A stretch of 51,178 nt of DNA from positions 256,491-307,668 of the forward strand of contig MNCI01033465.1 in NCBI GenBank assembly GCA_015680685.1, written 5' to 3'. The position numbers were made by a program, and so were the translations under genes. Origin of the DNA: Gnetum montanum. Its lineage: Eukaryota; Streptophyta; Gnetopsida; Gnetales; Gnetaceae. A model generated the notes under the pieces. It was not told where the DNA came from. It made no database searches and was given only the letters and a program-made list of their open reading frames with translations. Shown here one piece after another: positions 32,801-44,287 of this stretch; positions within the stretch are counted from its first letter, which is position 1; each line of letters begins with the position of its first letter.

Positions 32801-34731
32801 ATACTTTGCATGGAACCTACTAAGAGCCTAACTTGTGCTTATGTTGAAGGCATGGATGAACTAGAGCAAGTTCACCGCCAACTCTCTAATGATGAACCTA
32901 ATGATACTAATTGGGGAGAGTTGGAATTCCATGAAAATTTTAAATAGGAGCCCTTAGAGTTGAAAACTCTACTTATCAACATGGAATATGCATGTCTGAA
33001 AAATGGTAAGCTAGTGATAATCACTACCAACCTTGCTCCCAAGTAGAAAAGGATGTTGTTGAAGGTGGTCAACAAATGGGTAACAACCTTTGCTTAGTCA
33101 TATCTTGAACTCATAGGGATTGATCGTAGGATATGTTAGCATTACATCTATATCAATCTAACTATGAAGCTAAAGAGGCAGCCACAACGGAGGTTGAATC
33201 CCAAATTGAAGCAGATTCTCAAAGAGAAAATTAAACAACTCCTTAGGACAAGGTTCATCTATCCAATTATAGATAGCAAGTGGATTAGCCCACTTGTAAT
33301 TATGCTAAAGAAAGGTGACAAGTGGTGGATCTGTATTGATTTTAGGTTGTTGAACATGGTGACATTCAAAGACCATTTTCCATTGCCATTTGTGGACCAA
33401 TTGTTGGACATAATTTCTAGGCATTGTTATTATAGCTTTCTAGATATTTATAGTGGCTATAACCAAATTCAGATCGTGCTAGAGGATCATGCCAAAACTA
33501 CATTCACAAGTCCCTTGGGGATGTTTACATATTAAAAGATGTTGTTTGGTCTATGCAATACCCCTACAACTTTCCAATGCCTCATCATGAGCATTTTTCA
33601 ACAGCAGATTAGTAGCTAGGTGGAAGTCTTCATAAATGAATTTTTCTCCTATAGTGCTACATTTAAGCAATCCCTAAAACACCTTGAGCAAGTGCTTAAA
33701 AGGTGCATGGAGACTAATCTTTGACTCAATTGGAAAAAGAGCCATCTCATGGCCTAAGAGGATATTGTGTTGGGGCACGCGATTTCTCAAGCAGTGACTA
33801 AGGTGGAATCTAAAAATATTTAGGTCATCCAAGGAATAACCCACCAATCAAAAACTATTAAAGATGTCTAATAATTCCTTAGACACACTAGCTACTACCA
33901 GTGATTCATAGAGAATTTCTCTAAGATTGTAAAATTTTTGGTCAAGCTCACAAAGAAAGATGTTGTATTCATATAGACCAAGAAATGCGCAAAGGCATTC
34001 TAGTAGCTTAAGGAGAAGCTTGTAGAGACTCCACTTCTATGAGCACCTAATTGGTCCTAACCATTTCACATTATGAAAGATGCATCAAACTATGCCTTGG
34101 AAGCTATGATTATGTAGTTGGATGACCAGAAATGTCCATATTACATCCACTGCACAAGCTAAAGCATTATGGATGCACAACTCAATTACACCACAATGGA
34201 GAAAGAGCTAATGGCCATGGTGTATGCTTTGGAGAAGTTTTGGCACTATGTGCTTGGATACCATGTGTTTGTGCACACTAACCATAGTCCCATCCACTTT
34301 CTAATGAATAATCCAATAGAGAGTCTCCATGTTATACGGTGGCTAGTGACCTTGTGGGAGTTTGATATTATAATGGTAGATCAAAAGGGGATTGAGAATG
34401 TGGTTGCTAATCACTTATCTTGGTTACGATGGGATAACAAAGAGGATGAGAGCCCACTCTCTGATTAATTTCCTAATGAACTCCTCTTTGCTATGCAATA
34501 AATGAACAAGTTTCCATTGAACCCAAATGGTACATTGACATCCTTACTTATCTTCTCAATCAAGAGATGCCACAAGACTTGGACTTCCAGAAGAAACAAC
34601 ATTTTCTTTATTGGGCCAAACGCTTCATGGAGATTAACAGACACCTTTATAAGGTGTGCATCAATAGCTAGTTGGTCGGTGTGTTCCTAATGCTACTTAA
34701 TTTCACATTCTCTAAGATGCTTATGAGGGTC
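32801..34731 (+). pseudogene. Reverse transcriptase and RNase H of element B, integrase start
   Basis: RT blocks: FIYPIIDSKWISPLVI, CIDFRLLNMVTFKDHFPL, YYSFLDIYSGYNQIQI, KTTFTSPLGMFTY. The catalytic F-M-D-D-F has become VEVFINEFF, so both Asp residues are lost. RNase H: DASNYALEAMI, LNYTTMEKELMAMVYALEKF (34187-34245) and ENVVANHLSWLRWDNKEDE. The reading stops in the integrase zinc domain at the C insertion. Confidence 0.85.
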
Positions 34732-35543
34732 TGATGAGCCACAATATCGCATCCATGATACCGTGTTGTCCTCTGCGATATCGCGTATGCGATATTGTAG
34801 CCCATCGCCAGTTCTATATATAAGAGGTGGCCTTCCCTTGTTTTGACATCTAGATCTAGACCCTTAGCCAAACTATAGCAGTTTTACCATTCCAGAGTTA
34901 GAATAATTTCCATGTGCCTGTAGTAGGAGTCTCAAAGTGAACAGATCTTTATTCAAGCAATTTGTACCTGAGCACACAATTGTGTACGGCAATAAAGATG
35001 AACATTTTGATAAACCTTGCAGCATATGGACTAAGATAAATAGGAATTTAATTATTGTTAAATGTTTAAATGCTTTCTTAGATAATTAATCTCTCTCAAC
35101 CCTCAACTCTCTTGGTTAAGTGCATTCAGTACGATCGCTTCTAGCACGTGTGTAACGCTCGATAACCCAGTAACGAGTAGCGTTTAGTAATCCCAATAGC
35201 GTTACACTGGTTTAGCGTGTGTACGGTAAGTGGGAACGGATACTGGTGCTAGGACGATTAGAACTTAGTTAGTAATTAGTTAATGGAAATTAGTTATTTA
35301 GTTCTCTTCACCCTTTCATCTTAGCATAGGCATTAAAAAGATAAAAGACATAAAAATCATGTACCTCAAGCTCAGTTAACCATACAACCGTGACAAATAC
35401 AAGTAAGCTTGGGAAGACAGTGATTGATTAACCTTAAGTGTTCCATAAGGTGCGTAAGCACTTAGTCCTTGGAGTTTGACCGAATTGCACATGAAACACT
35501 CGTATTCATATGGTTGAGTGTAGGGGTACCTCACCACTCATCA
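34732..35543 (+). repeat. 5' LTR of element C
   Basis: Starts TGATGAGCC, ends CCACTCATCA. U3 has GCGATATCGCG and related words upstream of TATATATA (34815-34822). R hairpin arms ATCTTTATT (about 34952) and AATAAAGAT (34991-34999). Poly(A) signal AATAAA 34991-34996. Confidence 0.92.
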
Positions 35544-35544
35544 T

Positions 35545-35562
35545 TGGCACCGTTGTCAAGGA
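35545..35562 (+). other. Primer binding site, tRNA-Asp type (element C)
   Basis: TGGCACCGTTGTCAAGGA, one T after the LTR end. Differences from the tRNA-Asp complement are C-to-T or G-to-A. Confidence 0.82.
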
Positions 35563-35689
35563 CTTAGTTATTTCTGTGCTACGTAGAACATAGGATATCA
35601 TTCACATCGTTGGGAAGCTAGAACGAACCCTTAGGATTGATTAAGAGAAAAATTAAACAATGGTCAATAGAACACTGAACAAGACAACA

Positions 35690-38217
35690 ATGTCTTCTTC
35701 TTCTTTGCACAAAAGCACTTCATCGCCTAGGAACAACACTAGAGATAGTCGGCGGCACAACACACATAACTAAAATTTGCTAGTTCCTCAACAATTCATT
35801 GTGGTATATATTCATCATGATGAATATAATCCTGACTTTACCTTTATCTTCCATCAAGATGAACAACTCCTTTGGAGAGACTTGGAGGGTAACATAGTGT
35901 TGCCTCCAGACAGAGTAGCTCCCAACATGCTCCTTCATGTCCTTGCATGAATAGGCATGTCACAATTATACACAGAGTACGTTGCATGCAATTACCATGC
36001 AAGGGACTACTATCCCATAGAAGCACAATGTCAACGAGATCTACAATAGGAGAGATACTATACATCATTGAAGGGTAAAGGACCCCAAAACACTTCACCT
36101 GTCTTAAGCGAAATTAAGGGTGGTGAAACGATTTCAATAGGTTCTCCACAAAACGATGTTCCCCCTCCTAATGATGGTGAGGAGGTGGTGTATCAGAACC
36201 TTCACTCCACGATTCACAATCCTGGTTCTGATCCCCATGAACACCAAGTGTTCAATGAGGGAACACAAACACATAATAAGGGCAGGTAGTCTGATCGTCA
36301 TCACGATCAGGGTCGAGATCACCAAAGAGAAGATAGGAAACATCATCATGGAGATGGTTCTCCTTCCTCTTCACCTTCATCATCACATTCACCCTCTCCT
36401 TCTATATCAGGACGTAGTCATAAAGAACCTAACCGTGAGGATAAGGGTAAACATAGTGAAAAACCTCGATGAGAGAGTTAAGAACGAGGACGAGGGAATT
36501 TGAAAGAATCACAGCATGGAAGAAGGGAAAGTAGGGAACCACGCAGGCATCATAGATGCTATGAGAGAAATGACCACAAAGAACCCCTACTTGCAACCTG
36601 AAGTATGTTAAACATTACGAAGGCCGTAAGAATACCTACAAGGCACCAAAAAGATAGCAGGATGAAGAGACTAGACATGAATAATATCCCACAGTTTGAG
36701 GGGGGATACAACGTTGATCCGTAGAACCACTTACAAGAATTTCATGATGCCTATGCCTTGTAGAACATTGAAAACAAGTGGCAAAAATTAAAGTTGTTTC
36801 CAAGGACACTCATAAAAGAAGCAGAAAGCTAGTATCAGTCGTTAGAACCAGAATCCATTTGAAGGTGGAGTACGATGCTAGAACTATTTAATGATAAATA
36901 TTAAACATATTCCCGGGTGTCCAACTTGCGAAAGTAGATCCAAGGATGGAAGCAGGGAAATCACAAACCCTTGGATGCTGCCATGGGCTAATATTATGCA
37001 TTGTTACATCGTTGCCCAAGCCATGGTTACGCACAATGGGATCAACTACGCCATCTCGTAGATGGGCTTAGGCATGAAACCAGGAGAACCCTTGGAACAT
37101 ATGCCAAAGGAAGATTATCTGAACTTAGGTCCCTTCAGGTTCATAGATTGTTGGAGCAAGTAGCTAAAGAAGAAGGAGAGCTATGTAAGAGAGAAAGTGC
37201 AGAAGAGTACAACCGCGATCCTTCCCTCCGAAAGAGGGGAGTGAGATTTTGTGAGGAGGAGGAAGACTCATCACTTGAAGAGTTGGTGAACAGAAAAAAC
37301 TTGCCGCTTTAAAAATTAACAACAAAAGTGTCAGCTAAGGTAGATTAAATGTGGGACTCCTTAGATAGTAGATTTGAAACCATCCTTAAAATTGTAGAGG
37401 AGTCTAAGGAGTGAAGTAGTGACTATGATAAAAAGAAAAAGAGGGATTTGGACCATGCACATAACAAAGGTAAGGGTAAGATGGCCATCACCGAAGAGGT
37501 TGTGGATTCTGATACAGACAATGAAAATGCATGTGAGATATGCCAATATGACCATCCTAAGGGATGTTGCCTAATAATCTCACATCTGCAAGAGTCCAGG
37601 GTGTATGCACTCAACCCAAGACTTAACAAATGGCAAGCACCTTGAAGGTTACCTTATCCCCAAGGTAACCCAGGGTAGTTCCACCAACCCTTAACATATT
37701 ATCCAAGTGGAACTCTACCACAACCTATCGAGCAACACCAGCAGTGGATATACCCACAGTCATGGGGGATGCCACCACCGAGGCAACAATACCCTTACCG
37801 GCAATCAGATCCATATGGCTATTACATGTAGCAGCCGATCTCTCCAAGTGACTCTGTTGGTCATGTAACCCCACAATGTCACTACCAAGCTCAGGAGTAT
37901 TATAGGACTCCTTCTCCTAGAAGAGACAACCCACAGACATACCATCCTCCAAATCCATCCGCAACTTTCACACTGATAGCTCCACTACCACCTGCTCCAG
38001 TGATGCAAGGGGAACTCCCCACTCAGCTACAGCAACATAATGTTATGAGAGTTGTAAATCTCCAACCCGTTGTTGGTTTTGACAACCGTACAAAGAGAAG
38101 ACCTTTCTTTAGAACCAATAGTCCAAACAAGCTCTCACAACCACAAGCGGTTGAGTCTATGACCACTCCTCCATCAAATAAGTCTTCGAGGCTCCCTTCA
38201 AACCAAAATAGAGCTCA
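35690..38217 (+). pseudogene. gag: gag of element C (moderately decayed)
   Basis: ATG at 35690-35692 matches the conserved start. The N-terminal block reads FTFIFHQDEQLLWRD and NIVLPPDRVAPNML (about 35835-35930). A Ser/His/Arg-rich disordered part follows (about 36270-36560), then the capsid domain with DMNNIPQFEGGYN (about 36675-36715) and GLRHETRRTLGTYA (about 37065-37105). The Trp codon at 36947-36949 is intact TGG, unlike A, B and E. The knuckle CEICQYDHPKGCC (about 37530-37570) is complete: C-X2-C-X3-H-X4-C. A Gln/Pro/Tyr-rich tail runs to the protease. Stops are scattered, many at Gln codons. Confidence 0.85.
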
Positions 38218-38808
38218 ATGCATATGGTTATGTTAACACATATCGTCATTGACTGGATCATGGAGGGTCACCTTCCCAAGAAATTCTCTAACCCCGAAAG
38301 TCCCTTAATCTACCTCCAAGTCACTGGGAATGAACCAAATAAAGCTCTTCTTGACTCAGGTTCCAGAGTCAACTTAATATCACAAGAAATGTATAAAGCC
38401 TGGAACCTACCTCCAGTAAAGAAGAGAAATATTCGCTTAGAGCTGGCTAACCAGTCCATCACCGTTCCTTTGGGATTGATGGAGGACAATGTTACCACTA
38501 TGTGTGGGTGGTCATACCCAGTTGATTTCCTAGTGATCCAAGTAAATAAAAACAAAGGGGACTTCCCAATAATAATGGGGAGGGCATGGATAAGTACCAT
38601 AAATGCATTCCTAGGAATCTGCGATCTTTCCCTGGAAATATCTAAGGAAAACACTTATGGAAAGATCGAGAAGAAGAAGGTTCCATGCATCACATACAGT
38701 GATACACAGGGTGATGGCATCCAGGAATGTTTAGCATTGCCTGCATGCAATCAGTATGCCCAGGAAGTTAACATACAAAAGTGCCTGTATGTAGCAACCA
38801 CACAATAA
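38218..38808 (+). CDS. Retroviral-type aspartic protease region of element C (open frame)
   Basis: Best preserved protease in the window, 196 codons without a stop. It processes Gag-Pol in an intact element. Active-site loop ALLDSGSRVNLIS (about residues 43-55) has the D-S-G core; the partner motif PIIMGRAWI (about residues 118-126) matches the family's I-(I/L)-G-R. Between them are KKRNIRLELANQSITVPL and FLVIQVNKNKGDF. It is part of a polyprotein, so the listed ATG is not a true start. The frame ends at 38808, soon followed by the deletion that removed RT onwards. Expression is doubtful because the upstream gag is interrupted. Confidence 0.8.
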   Translation: MHMVMLTHIVIDWIMEGHLPKKFSNPESPLIYLQVTGNEPNKALLDSGSRVNLISQEMYKAWNLPPVKKRNIRLELANQSITVPLGLMEDNVTTMCGWSYPVDFLVIQVNKNKGDFPIIMGRAWISTINAFLGICDLSLEISKENTYGKIEKKKVPCITYSDTQGDGIQECLALPACNQYAQEVNIQKCLYVATTQ

Positions 38809-39160
38809 GAGAACACCCAGTGGTTGACAGCTAATCAAAAGAGTGACTCAACAATGTGCATGGAACTAACTAGTGGAAAAACTTGGGCCCACGTCGAAAG
38901 CATAGATACACTGGAGCAAGAGTGTCGCCAACTTTCAACACTTAACTTGAAACCATCAATTAGGAGAAGTTGGAAATTTTCAAGAACTTCAAACAAAAGC
39001 TCCGATAAGAGAATGTTAGTTAGTGTGCAACAGACCAACCCTTATCATAAATCTATAACATTCAATCTACATTACACCTCTGAGAGCGGACGACCTTGCT
39101 CATTGTTTCAGATCTCTCCTTTCCAACTCAGTCATGGGGGAGATGGTCACCTATGCTAAT
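38809..39160 (+). pseudogene. Pol remnant spanning the RT-integrase deletion in element C
   Basis: The left part aligns with the A and B linker after protease (SMHMELT-like, LEQE-RQLS, then RRSWKF at about 38965). The right part is the pol C-terminal tail (FQISPFQLSHGGDGHLC, ending TAA near 39158). About 120 bp between (38985-39105) match neither side. In A the corresponding distance is about 2.9 kb and holds RT, RNase H and integrase. Confidence 0.78.
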
Positions 39161-41045
39161 CAATCAAAGCCCTTAGTTTCTTTTTTAAGTTTTTGTTTTA
39201 CACATTTTTTTTACAAATTTCTTTAACTTTTTTTGTTTTTGTTTTGCAACATCGTTATACTTTTTCTTTTATTTGTGTGTGTGTGTGTGTGTGTTTGTTT
39301 ATCCATTTTGTTAGGTTTTTCACCCAATAAGTGCTCTTGATGATGGTATGAACTATATTCTATGGGTTGCTAATGTTTGGTTTTTACCTTTAAGTTATAA
39401 TGTTGATACTAAGGTATGGTTCTTTTGGTATAATACGTAATGAGTCCACATCATCCATGCATCCATAAATTTCTATGGTCTCTCTTGGCTTGGAACTGTA
39501 CAACCCCTTTCTTCAAAATAATACGAACTACCAACGAATCAGTGACTGGGCATTTCTCAAACTAAGGAAGGATTCAAGGATTGAAAAGGTTGTGACTGCA
39601 AGGGAATTTGATGCATTTGTGTTGGCCATCCTCTTGGGTGCTTGGATGTTTTCTTCTTAAGTTTTTTCTTACCATTTTGATGTTACCCCATTATCGGGAA
39701 GCTAAGCCAATAAAAATAAAAATAAAAAGTCTTTGCATGGTGTGGTTCTCACGAAAAAAATGGTGAGAATTCAAAGCACACCCCTTAGATGAAATAATCA
39801 CTTGGGCTACAAGCACTAGTTATGGAACTAAAACAAATATGTTTCCTCTAACTAAGGCCCTTTCTCGCTTCCTACTCTCTCCTTTTTCATTTCGTCGGAA
39901 TGGTGGTGACTCTTTGATGAAGGCATTCTTGTTACTTCGGGTGGATGGATTAGCCAAATGTATTAATGCGAGGTCACTGGATGTGGATTATTTGGGCTAG
40001 ATTTGGAATGAGATCTACCAAGTCACATTAATCATTAATACACAAGGGGCTACACATCACCTTGTTCTTGAGACTCCATTCCATTCTCTTCTTTCCATTG
40101 TTCTTTCTCCATTGTTCACCTCATTGTCGATTGTATCAGTAGTCCATATTTTTGGTTGATGCATTGTTTTATTTTTGGTAAATTCTTGTGATTAAGACTT
40201 TAACTCTTGCTTCAAAATGACATTTTCAGAGGCCACGGACTCTTTGAATGTGAGAATGTCAGGGCATTAAGGGCATGAGCCTGCTTTGGGGAGGACCCAC
40301 TGGCATTCCTATTTGGTATATTAGTTAATTTCTTTTTCTTAAACATTTTCACAATTAATTTCTATTTTGTTCATTTCCATCTCTGACATCCATTTCATCG
40401 GCATTACAGTTGTCTCTTTTTCTCTCCATCTTTCTTATTCCTTATCTTTTTCCATTCTCTCACTACTGGAGGTTTGCGATTAGTCATGGGGGTCCTAGTC
40501 TAATTTTTTCAATTTTCTCCTAACCCCTACACCTTGGGTAGTCACCATTATTATATCTCCAGGATCTACATCATCCATATCATAACTCAGCCAATGGACC
40601 TTATAGTGAGGCAAGGTATCAACTGCATTGTGATTCATTTACCCTTGCTAATATAAAATTGTGTTGTGTGTGGAGATGGCAATCATATAACCATGGATTG
40701 GATCTAGAGGGAACACTTGGAATGGATCAGCGCTGAAGTAGTTATGCAAGGAACAAGATTGATGGCATGCTTATGGATGGATAATGAAAGGTGCAATCTT
40801 GGCGTTGGCAACAACAAACTTCTTCTTCTCTCTCTCTCTCTCTCAGTTGCCAAATAAGGCTGGATGTCAAATGTGTATAGTTTTCACTTTTGTTGTCATG
40901 AATACTAATTTTGTCATGTACTGTAATGATGATCTGTTCACATGTCACCCCATTCACCATTAGTATCATTCAAGTCAATAATCCCATACCTTCCCAAAAT
41001 TTTGTAAAGAACTCGAGGACCAGTTTTTATTCAGTCATGGCAATA
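39161..41045 (+). other. Post-pol region of element C
   Basis: Matches the A post-pol region in several blocks: GAGTCCACATCATCCA (39442 on), a 61-codon open frame 39475-39660 (PFLQNNTNYQRIS, RIEKVVTAREFD) paralleling A 16527-16670, a hairpin 39746-39769, and GGGGAGGACCCACTGGCAT near 40297-40315. It also has a (GT)n run (39273-39293) and a (CT)n run (about 40828-40844). The last 60 bases, with TCAGTCATGG (41031-41040), match the A sequence before its 3' LTR. The A coiled-coil ORF is absent. Confidence 0.65.
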
Positions 41046-41343
41046 TAATGAGTTGTGATATCACATCCATGATATCTCATCGTCCCCTGTGATATCCCGT
41101 ACACAATATCGCAACCCGTCGCCAGTTCTATAAATAAGAGGTGGCCTTCCCTTGTTTCAACATCTAGATCTAGACCCTTAGCCAAACTATAGCAGTTTTA
41201 CCATTCCAGAGTTAGAATAATTTCTATGTGCCCACAGTAGGAGTCTCAAATTGAACACATCTTTATTCATGCAATTTGTACCTAAGCACACAATTGTGTA
41301 CAGAAATAAAGATGAACTTTCTGATAAACCTTGCAGCATATGG
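41046..41343 (+). repeat. 3' LTR of element C, left part (split by LINE)
   Basis: Starts TAATGAGTTGTG (first TGATGAG decayed). U3 GATATC words, TATA-like CTATAAATAAG (about 41130), R hairpin ATCTTTATT/AATAAAGAT. It breaks at CATATGG (41343), where the LINE begins. Confidence 0.9.
41326..41343. repeat. LINE target-site duplication, left copy (18 bp)
   Basis: AAACCTTGCAGCATATGG, identical to 46289-46306. The undisturbed C 5' LTR has it once (about 35012-35029). Length is typical of target-primed reverse transcription. Confidence 0.95.
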
Positions 41344-41344
41344 G

Positions 41345-41359
41345 GGGGTGTCGGACCCC
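41345..41359 (-). other. 3'-terminal hairpin of the LINE
   Basis: The minus strand reads GGGGT-CCGAC-ACCCC, a 5-bp GC-rich stem with a 5-base loop, at the extreme 3' end. No A-run separates it from the target duplication. It may be the structure recognised by the RT at priming. Confidence 0.6.
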
Positions 41360-41615
41360 AAAAAGAGAATTTTATTAATTCAATGAGAATAAGTACATGA
41401 TCAACATTTGAACATATTGATGGATAAATAGGGAGAAGAACAAAGAAAAATACGAGTGTTGAAAGAAAACATCTTGAAACATAATCTTTCTCGGGGTGTG
41501 GGAGTACATGCGAGAGAAGGGAGTACATGCCAAAGAGCTATCAAATGCTGGGAATCCTTAGGAACTGCGAGTTTAAAAGACCAGGAGAACAACAAAGAGC
41601 TCAAAATGCTCAAAA

Positions 41616-44207
41616 TTATGATGATAACACACTCCGATGTAGCAGATCGAGATTGGAAAGAGTGCACGAGTTGGTGTATCTGCTCCAAGGCTGCAAACAA
41701 AAAAACAACTGATTAGTATCCAACTTTAACTTAGAAGTATGAGATAAAATTTGGAAATGCACAAGGCGAAGAATTTGAGATTTTTCCATAATATTTAAAT
41801 GGTTAGAGTTGGACGAATTAGTGTTCTGGAAAAGAGTAGTGCATCTGCGCTTCCATATGAAGTAAAGAACGAGGGGCCTAATAACTTTCCAAAGAAACAG
41901 AAGGTCAGAAGAGGGGGTGGCCAAAAAGCCAAATAAGATATCCTCGTGGGAAAATGTGCACAAAGGAAAAACCTTAGAAACCCATTCCCATGAAGACTGA
42001 GCGAAAGGGCAATGCCAAAAAACATGGACAAAATTTTCAGGACCTCCACAGAGAGGGCAGGTAGGGTTTGAAATCCCAAGGTATTCACGACGTTTGCCGA
42101 TAGGCAGGCCTTGATGCAAGAGGCACCAAAGAAATTGCTTAATTTTTGGAAGAGTCGGAAGGCTCCAAACTCGAGAAAAGAGAGAGAGCCAAAACTGTTC
42201 AGACTCTTCTTTGTGCCATGCTCGATTGCAACGGTTAACAATCGTAGAGGAATCATGCAACAATTGAAAGGGCACATGAGGTTTATAGGGTAGAAGGTTC
42301 GATCCATTAGTCCATTGAAGACCATGGAAGAGACTAGGAACCGAAGCTTCCACATGCAAATTCTGATGAATGAAGTGATAAAGTCTATCGAGGCAATGGT
42401 GCATAATTCTGGAAGCCCCATATAAGTTTTCGAACATATCCCAAGTAATCCACTGATTGGTGAGACGAAGACAGCTAAGGGAAACAACTCCCTTTTGAAA
42501 CCAGATGGTGGCTACCCTGGCATTTGAGGTGGCTAGAGGAGCAGGACATAGGGGCAGCCACCAAGGGCAAATCTTAGAAAGAAGAGTAGGATTGATATGT
42601 ATATTATTCCAATTCACATGAGAATGTAAGACTTGCCAAGCCTTCCAAATGCTTTTGAAAACATGTGTTCCAGGAATGATAATGTCGTGAGGAGAAAGGA
42701 TCCAATTAACAGGGTGGATACCCTTCCAGATAGACCTATTCTTAGGAAATGCTTGTCGAAGCCTTAACTGAAGGAGATTCCCAATAATATTGGGGGCATC
42801 TAAGTGCTGAATCAACCACTTAGCGACAAGGGTGAGACCTTGCTTAAAGGAGTTCAAAAGGCCCAAACCGCCTTTGTTCTTAGGAAGAGTTACTATATTC
42901 CAGGCTACACGATGAAAGCCTTTTTGAGAGTCCTTAGATGACCACATGAAGTCTCGAAATAAACGTTCAAGCTTTTGATAAGAAGCATGGGAAGGGGCCC
43001 AACATGACGAGTAATAAACATGGGTAGAGGCACAAATAGACTTACAGATTAGATACCTTCCGGCAAGGGTGAGGGGTTTGGTTTTCCATTTTTCCATTTT
43101 TCTGTGAATTCGAGCAATTACTTGGTCCCAGAGCTCGGACGTTGGGCCTCTAAAGCGAAAGGGAATTCCCAAGAGCTTAATGATCTCATGATCTTGATTA
43201 CGCTTCCAACTATAATTGGGCAAATGACTGTAGTTATTGGTGAAGCTATAAACAGAAGATTTTCGCCAATTTATGACAGATCCCGAGAGGGAGCAATATT
43301 GCTCTACTCGAGACAAGAGACACTGCACATTATCCGCATTGTTTTGAATAAGGAAAAATGAGTCATCAGCGAAATGCATATTGAGGAGCTGATGTTGAGG
43401 AGAAGATAGAGGAACCCCAAATAAAACATTGTTTTGAATATCCAAGCTGATTTGATGACAGAGAAAATCAGCCGCTATGATGAAGAGATAAGGAGCGAGA
43501 GGGCAACCTTGCCTAACAGACCTATGAATAGAAAAGGGAGAAGTGATGCCGAAGGTAGTCGCGATTCGCGCAGTAGCATCTGAGAATAAGCATTCTACCA
43601 TATGAATGAACTTAGGGCCAAAACCCAATTTAGTCATGGTTTGGATAATGAAGTCCCACTTAATGTTATCATAGGCTTTAGCGTAGTCAAGCTTCATCAG
43701 GAGGATATCCTGACCCTCATCCTCAGCCCACTTAAGACCTTCCCAAGCAGCCACCACATTATTTAATATGTATCTTCCCGGAACAAAGCCGGTCTGCTGG
43801 GGGGAAATAATAAAGGCAAGGACTTTCTTTAATCGCAAGGCCAAACACTTTGCCCAAATTTTGTAAACCACATTAAGTAAGGTGATAGGTCGCCAATTGG
43901 AGATACAAGTTGGATCTCCTGTTTTAGGGAGAAGACGAATAATCCCTTGGTTTAAGATTGGTCCCAAAGAGCCAGTAAGCGTAGCCTCTTTGATAACATG
44001 GAAGAGGTCAGAACCAACCAGATCCCAATGCTTTTGGAAAAATTCAACTGGAAAACCATCATAACCCGGGGCTTTCCCAGGGCTTAGGTTAAAGCAAGCC
44101 TGTCGAAGCTCAATTGGAGTAATATCGGCTTCTAAAATTGTCAGCATAGAAGAATTAACCAGTTTAGGATAATTTAGAGTGGCTGCTGCGAAGGATGCAG
44201 GATCCAT
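41616..44207 (-). CDS. LINE ORF2, reverse transcriptase and zf-RVT part (863 codons, open)
   Basis: Enzyme that copies LINE RNA at a nicked target. RT blocks in order: LSPGKAPGYDGFPVEFF (41-57), NWRPITLLNVVYKI (104-117), KLDYAKAYDNIKWDF (172-186), RQGCPLAPYLFI (232-243), catalytic HFADDSFFL (278-286, with both Asp residues), LLGIPF after it. The C-terminal zf-RVT domain has CPLCGGPENFVHVFWHC (717-733), typical of plant L1 elements. ATG 44207 is only the first Met in this frame: coding sequence clearly extends upstream (YLKAHFEALFTTT), so this is the C-terminal part of ORF2. It is joined to the endonuclease frame through a shift near a nine-base C tract (44317-44325 on the plus strand) and a nearby TAA. 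No stop in 2.6 kb. Confidence 0.95.
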   Translation of the reverse strand: MDPASFAAATLNYPKLVNSSMLTILEADITPIELRQACFNLSPGKAPGYDGFPVEFFQKHWDLVGSDLFHVIKEATLTGSLGPILNQGIIRLLPKTGDPTCISNWRPITLLNVVYKIWAKCLALRLKKVLAFIISPQQTGFVPGRYILNNVVAAWEGLKWAEDEGQDILLMKLDYAKAYDNIKWDFIIQTMTKLGFGPKFIHMVECLFSDATARIATTFGITSPFSIHRSVRQGCPLAPYLFIIAADFLCHQISLDIQNNVLFGVPLSSPQHQLLNMHFADDSFFLIQNNADNVQCLLSRVEQYCSLSGSVINWRKSSVYSFTNNYSHLPNYSWKRNQDHEIIKLLGIPFRFRGPTSELWDQVIARIHRKMEKWKTKPLTLAGRYLICKSICASTHVYYSSCWAPSHASYQKLERLFRDFMWSSKDSQKGFHRVAWNIVTLPKNKGGLGLLNSFKQGLTLVAKWLIQHLDAPNIIGNLLQLRLRQAFPKNRSIWKGIHPVNWILSPHDIIIPGTHVFKSIWKAWQVLHSHVNWNNIHINPTLLSKICPWWLPLCPAPLATSNARVATIWFQKGVVSLSCLRLTNQWITWDMFENLYGASRIMHHCLDRLYHFIHQNLHVEASVPSLFHGLQWTNGSNLLPYKPHVPFQLLHDSSTIVNRCNRAWHKEESEQFWLSLFSRVWSLPTLPKIKQFLWCLLHQGLPIGKRREYLGISNPTCPLCGGPENFVHVFWHCPFAQSSWEWVSKVFPLCTFSHEDILFGFLATPSSDLLFLWKVIRPLVLYFIWKRRCTTLFQNTNSSNSNHLNIMEKSQILRLVHFQILSHTSKLKLDTNQLFFCLQPWSRYTNSCTLSNLDLLHRSVLSS

Positions 44208-44287
44208 AGGAGTAGTGGTGAATAAGGCCTCAAAGTGTGCTTTAAGATAAGAGAGAAGACTATTTTGGTCAGTGATAATGGAACCAT

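Larger units (their letters stand above)
28713..34731 (+). mobile_element. Element B, left part: Athila-like retrotransposon split by element C
   Basis: 5' LTR, primer site, gag, protease, RT and RNase H, then the start of integrase, cut at GAGGGTC (34731). The integrase frame resumes at 46797, so C entered B. Order and sequence follow element A throughout. All genes are dead. The 3' LTR of B is beyond the window because E interrupts it again at 48032. Confidence 0.88.

Noticed and set aside
39273-39293. (GT)n run as a functional element
   Set aside because: Simple microsatellite.
41795-42487. 230-codon minus-strand open frame
   Set aside because: It overlaps the LINE RT in another frame; the RT frame has all family motifs, so this is a shadow.
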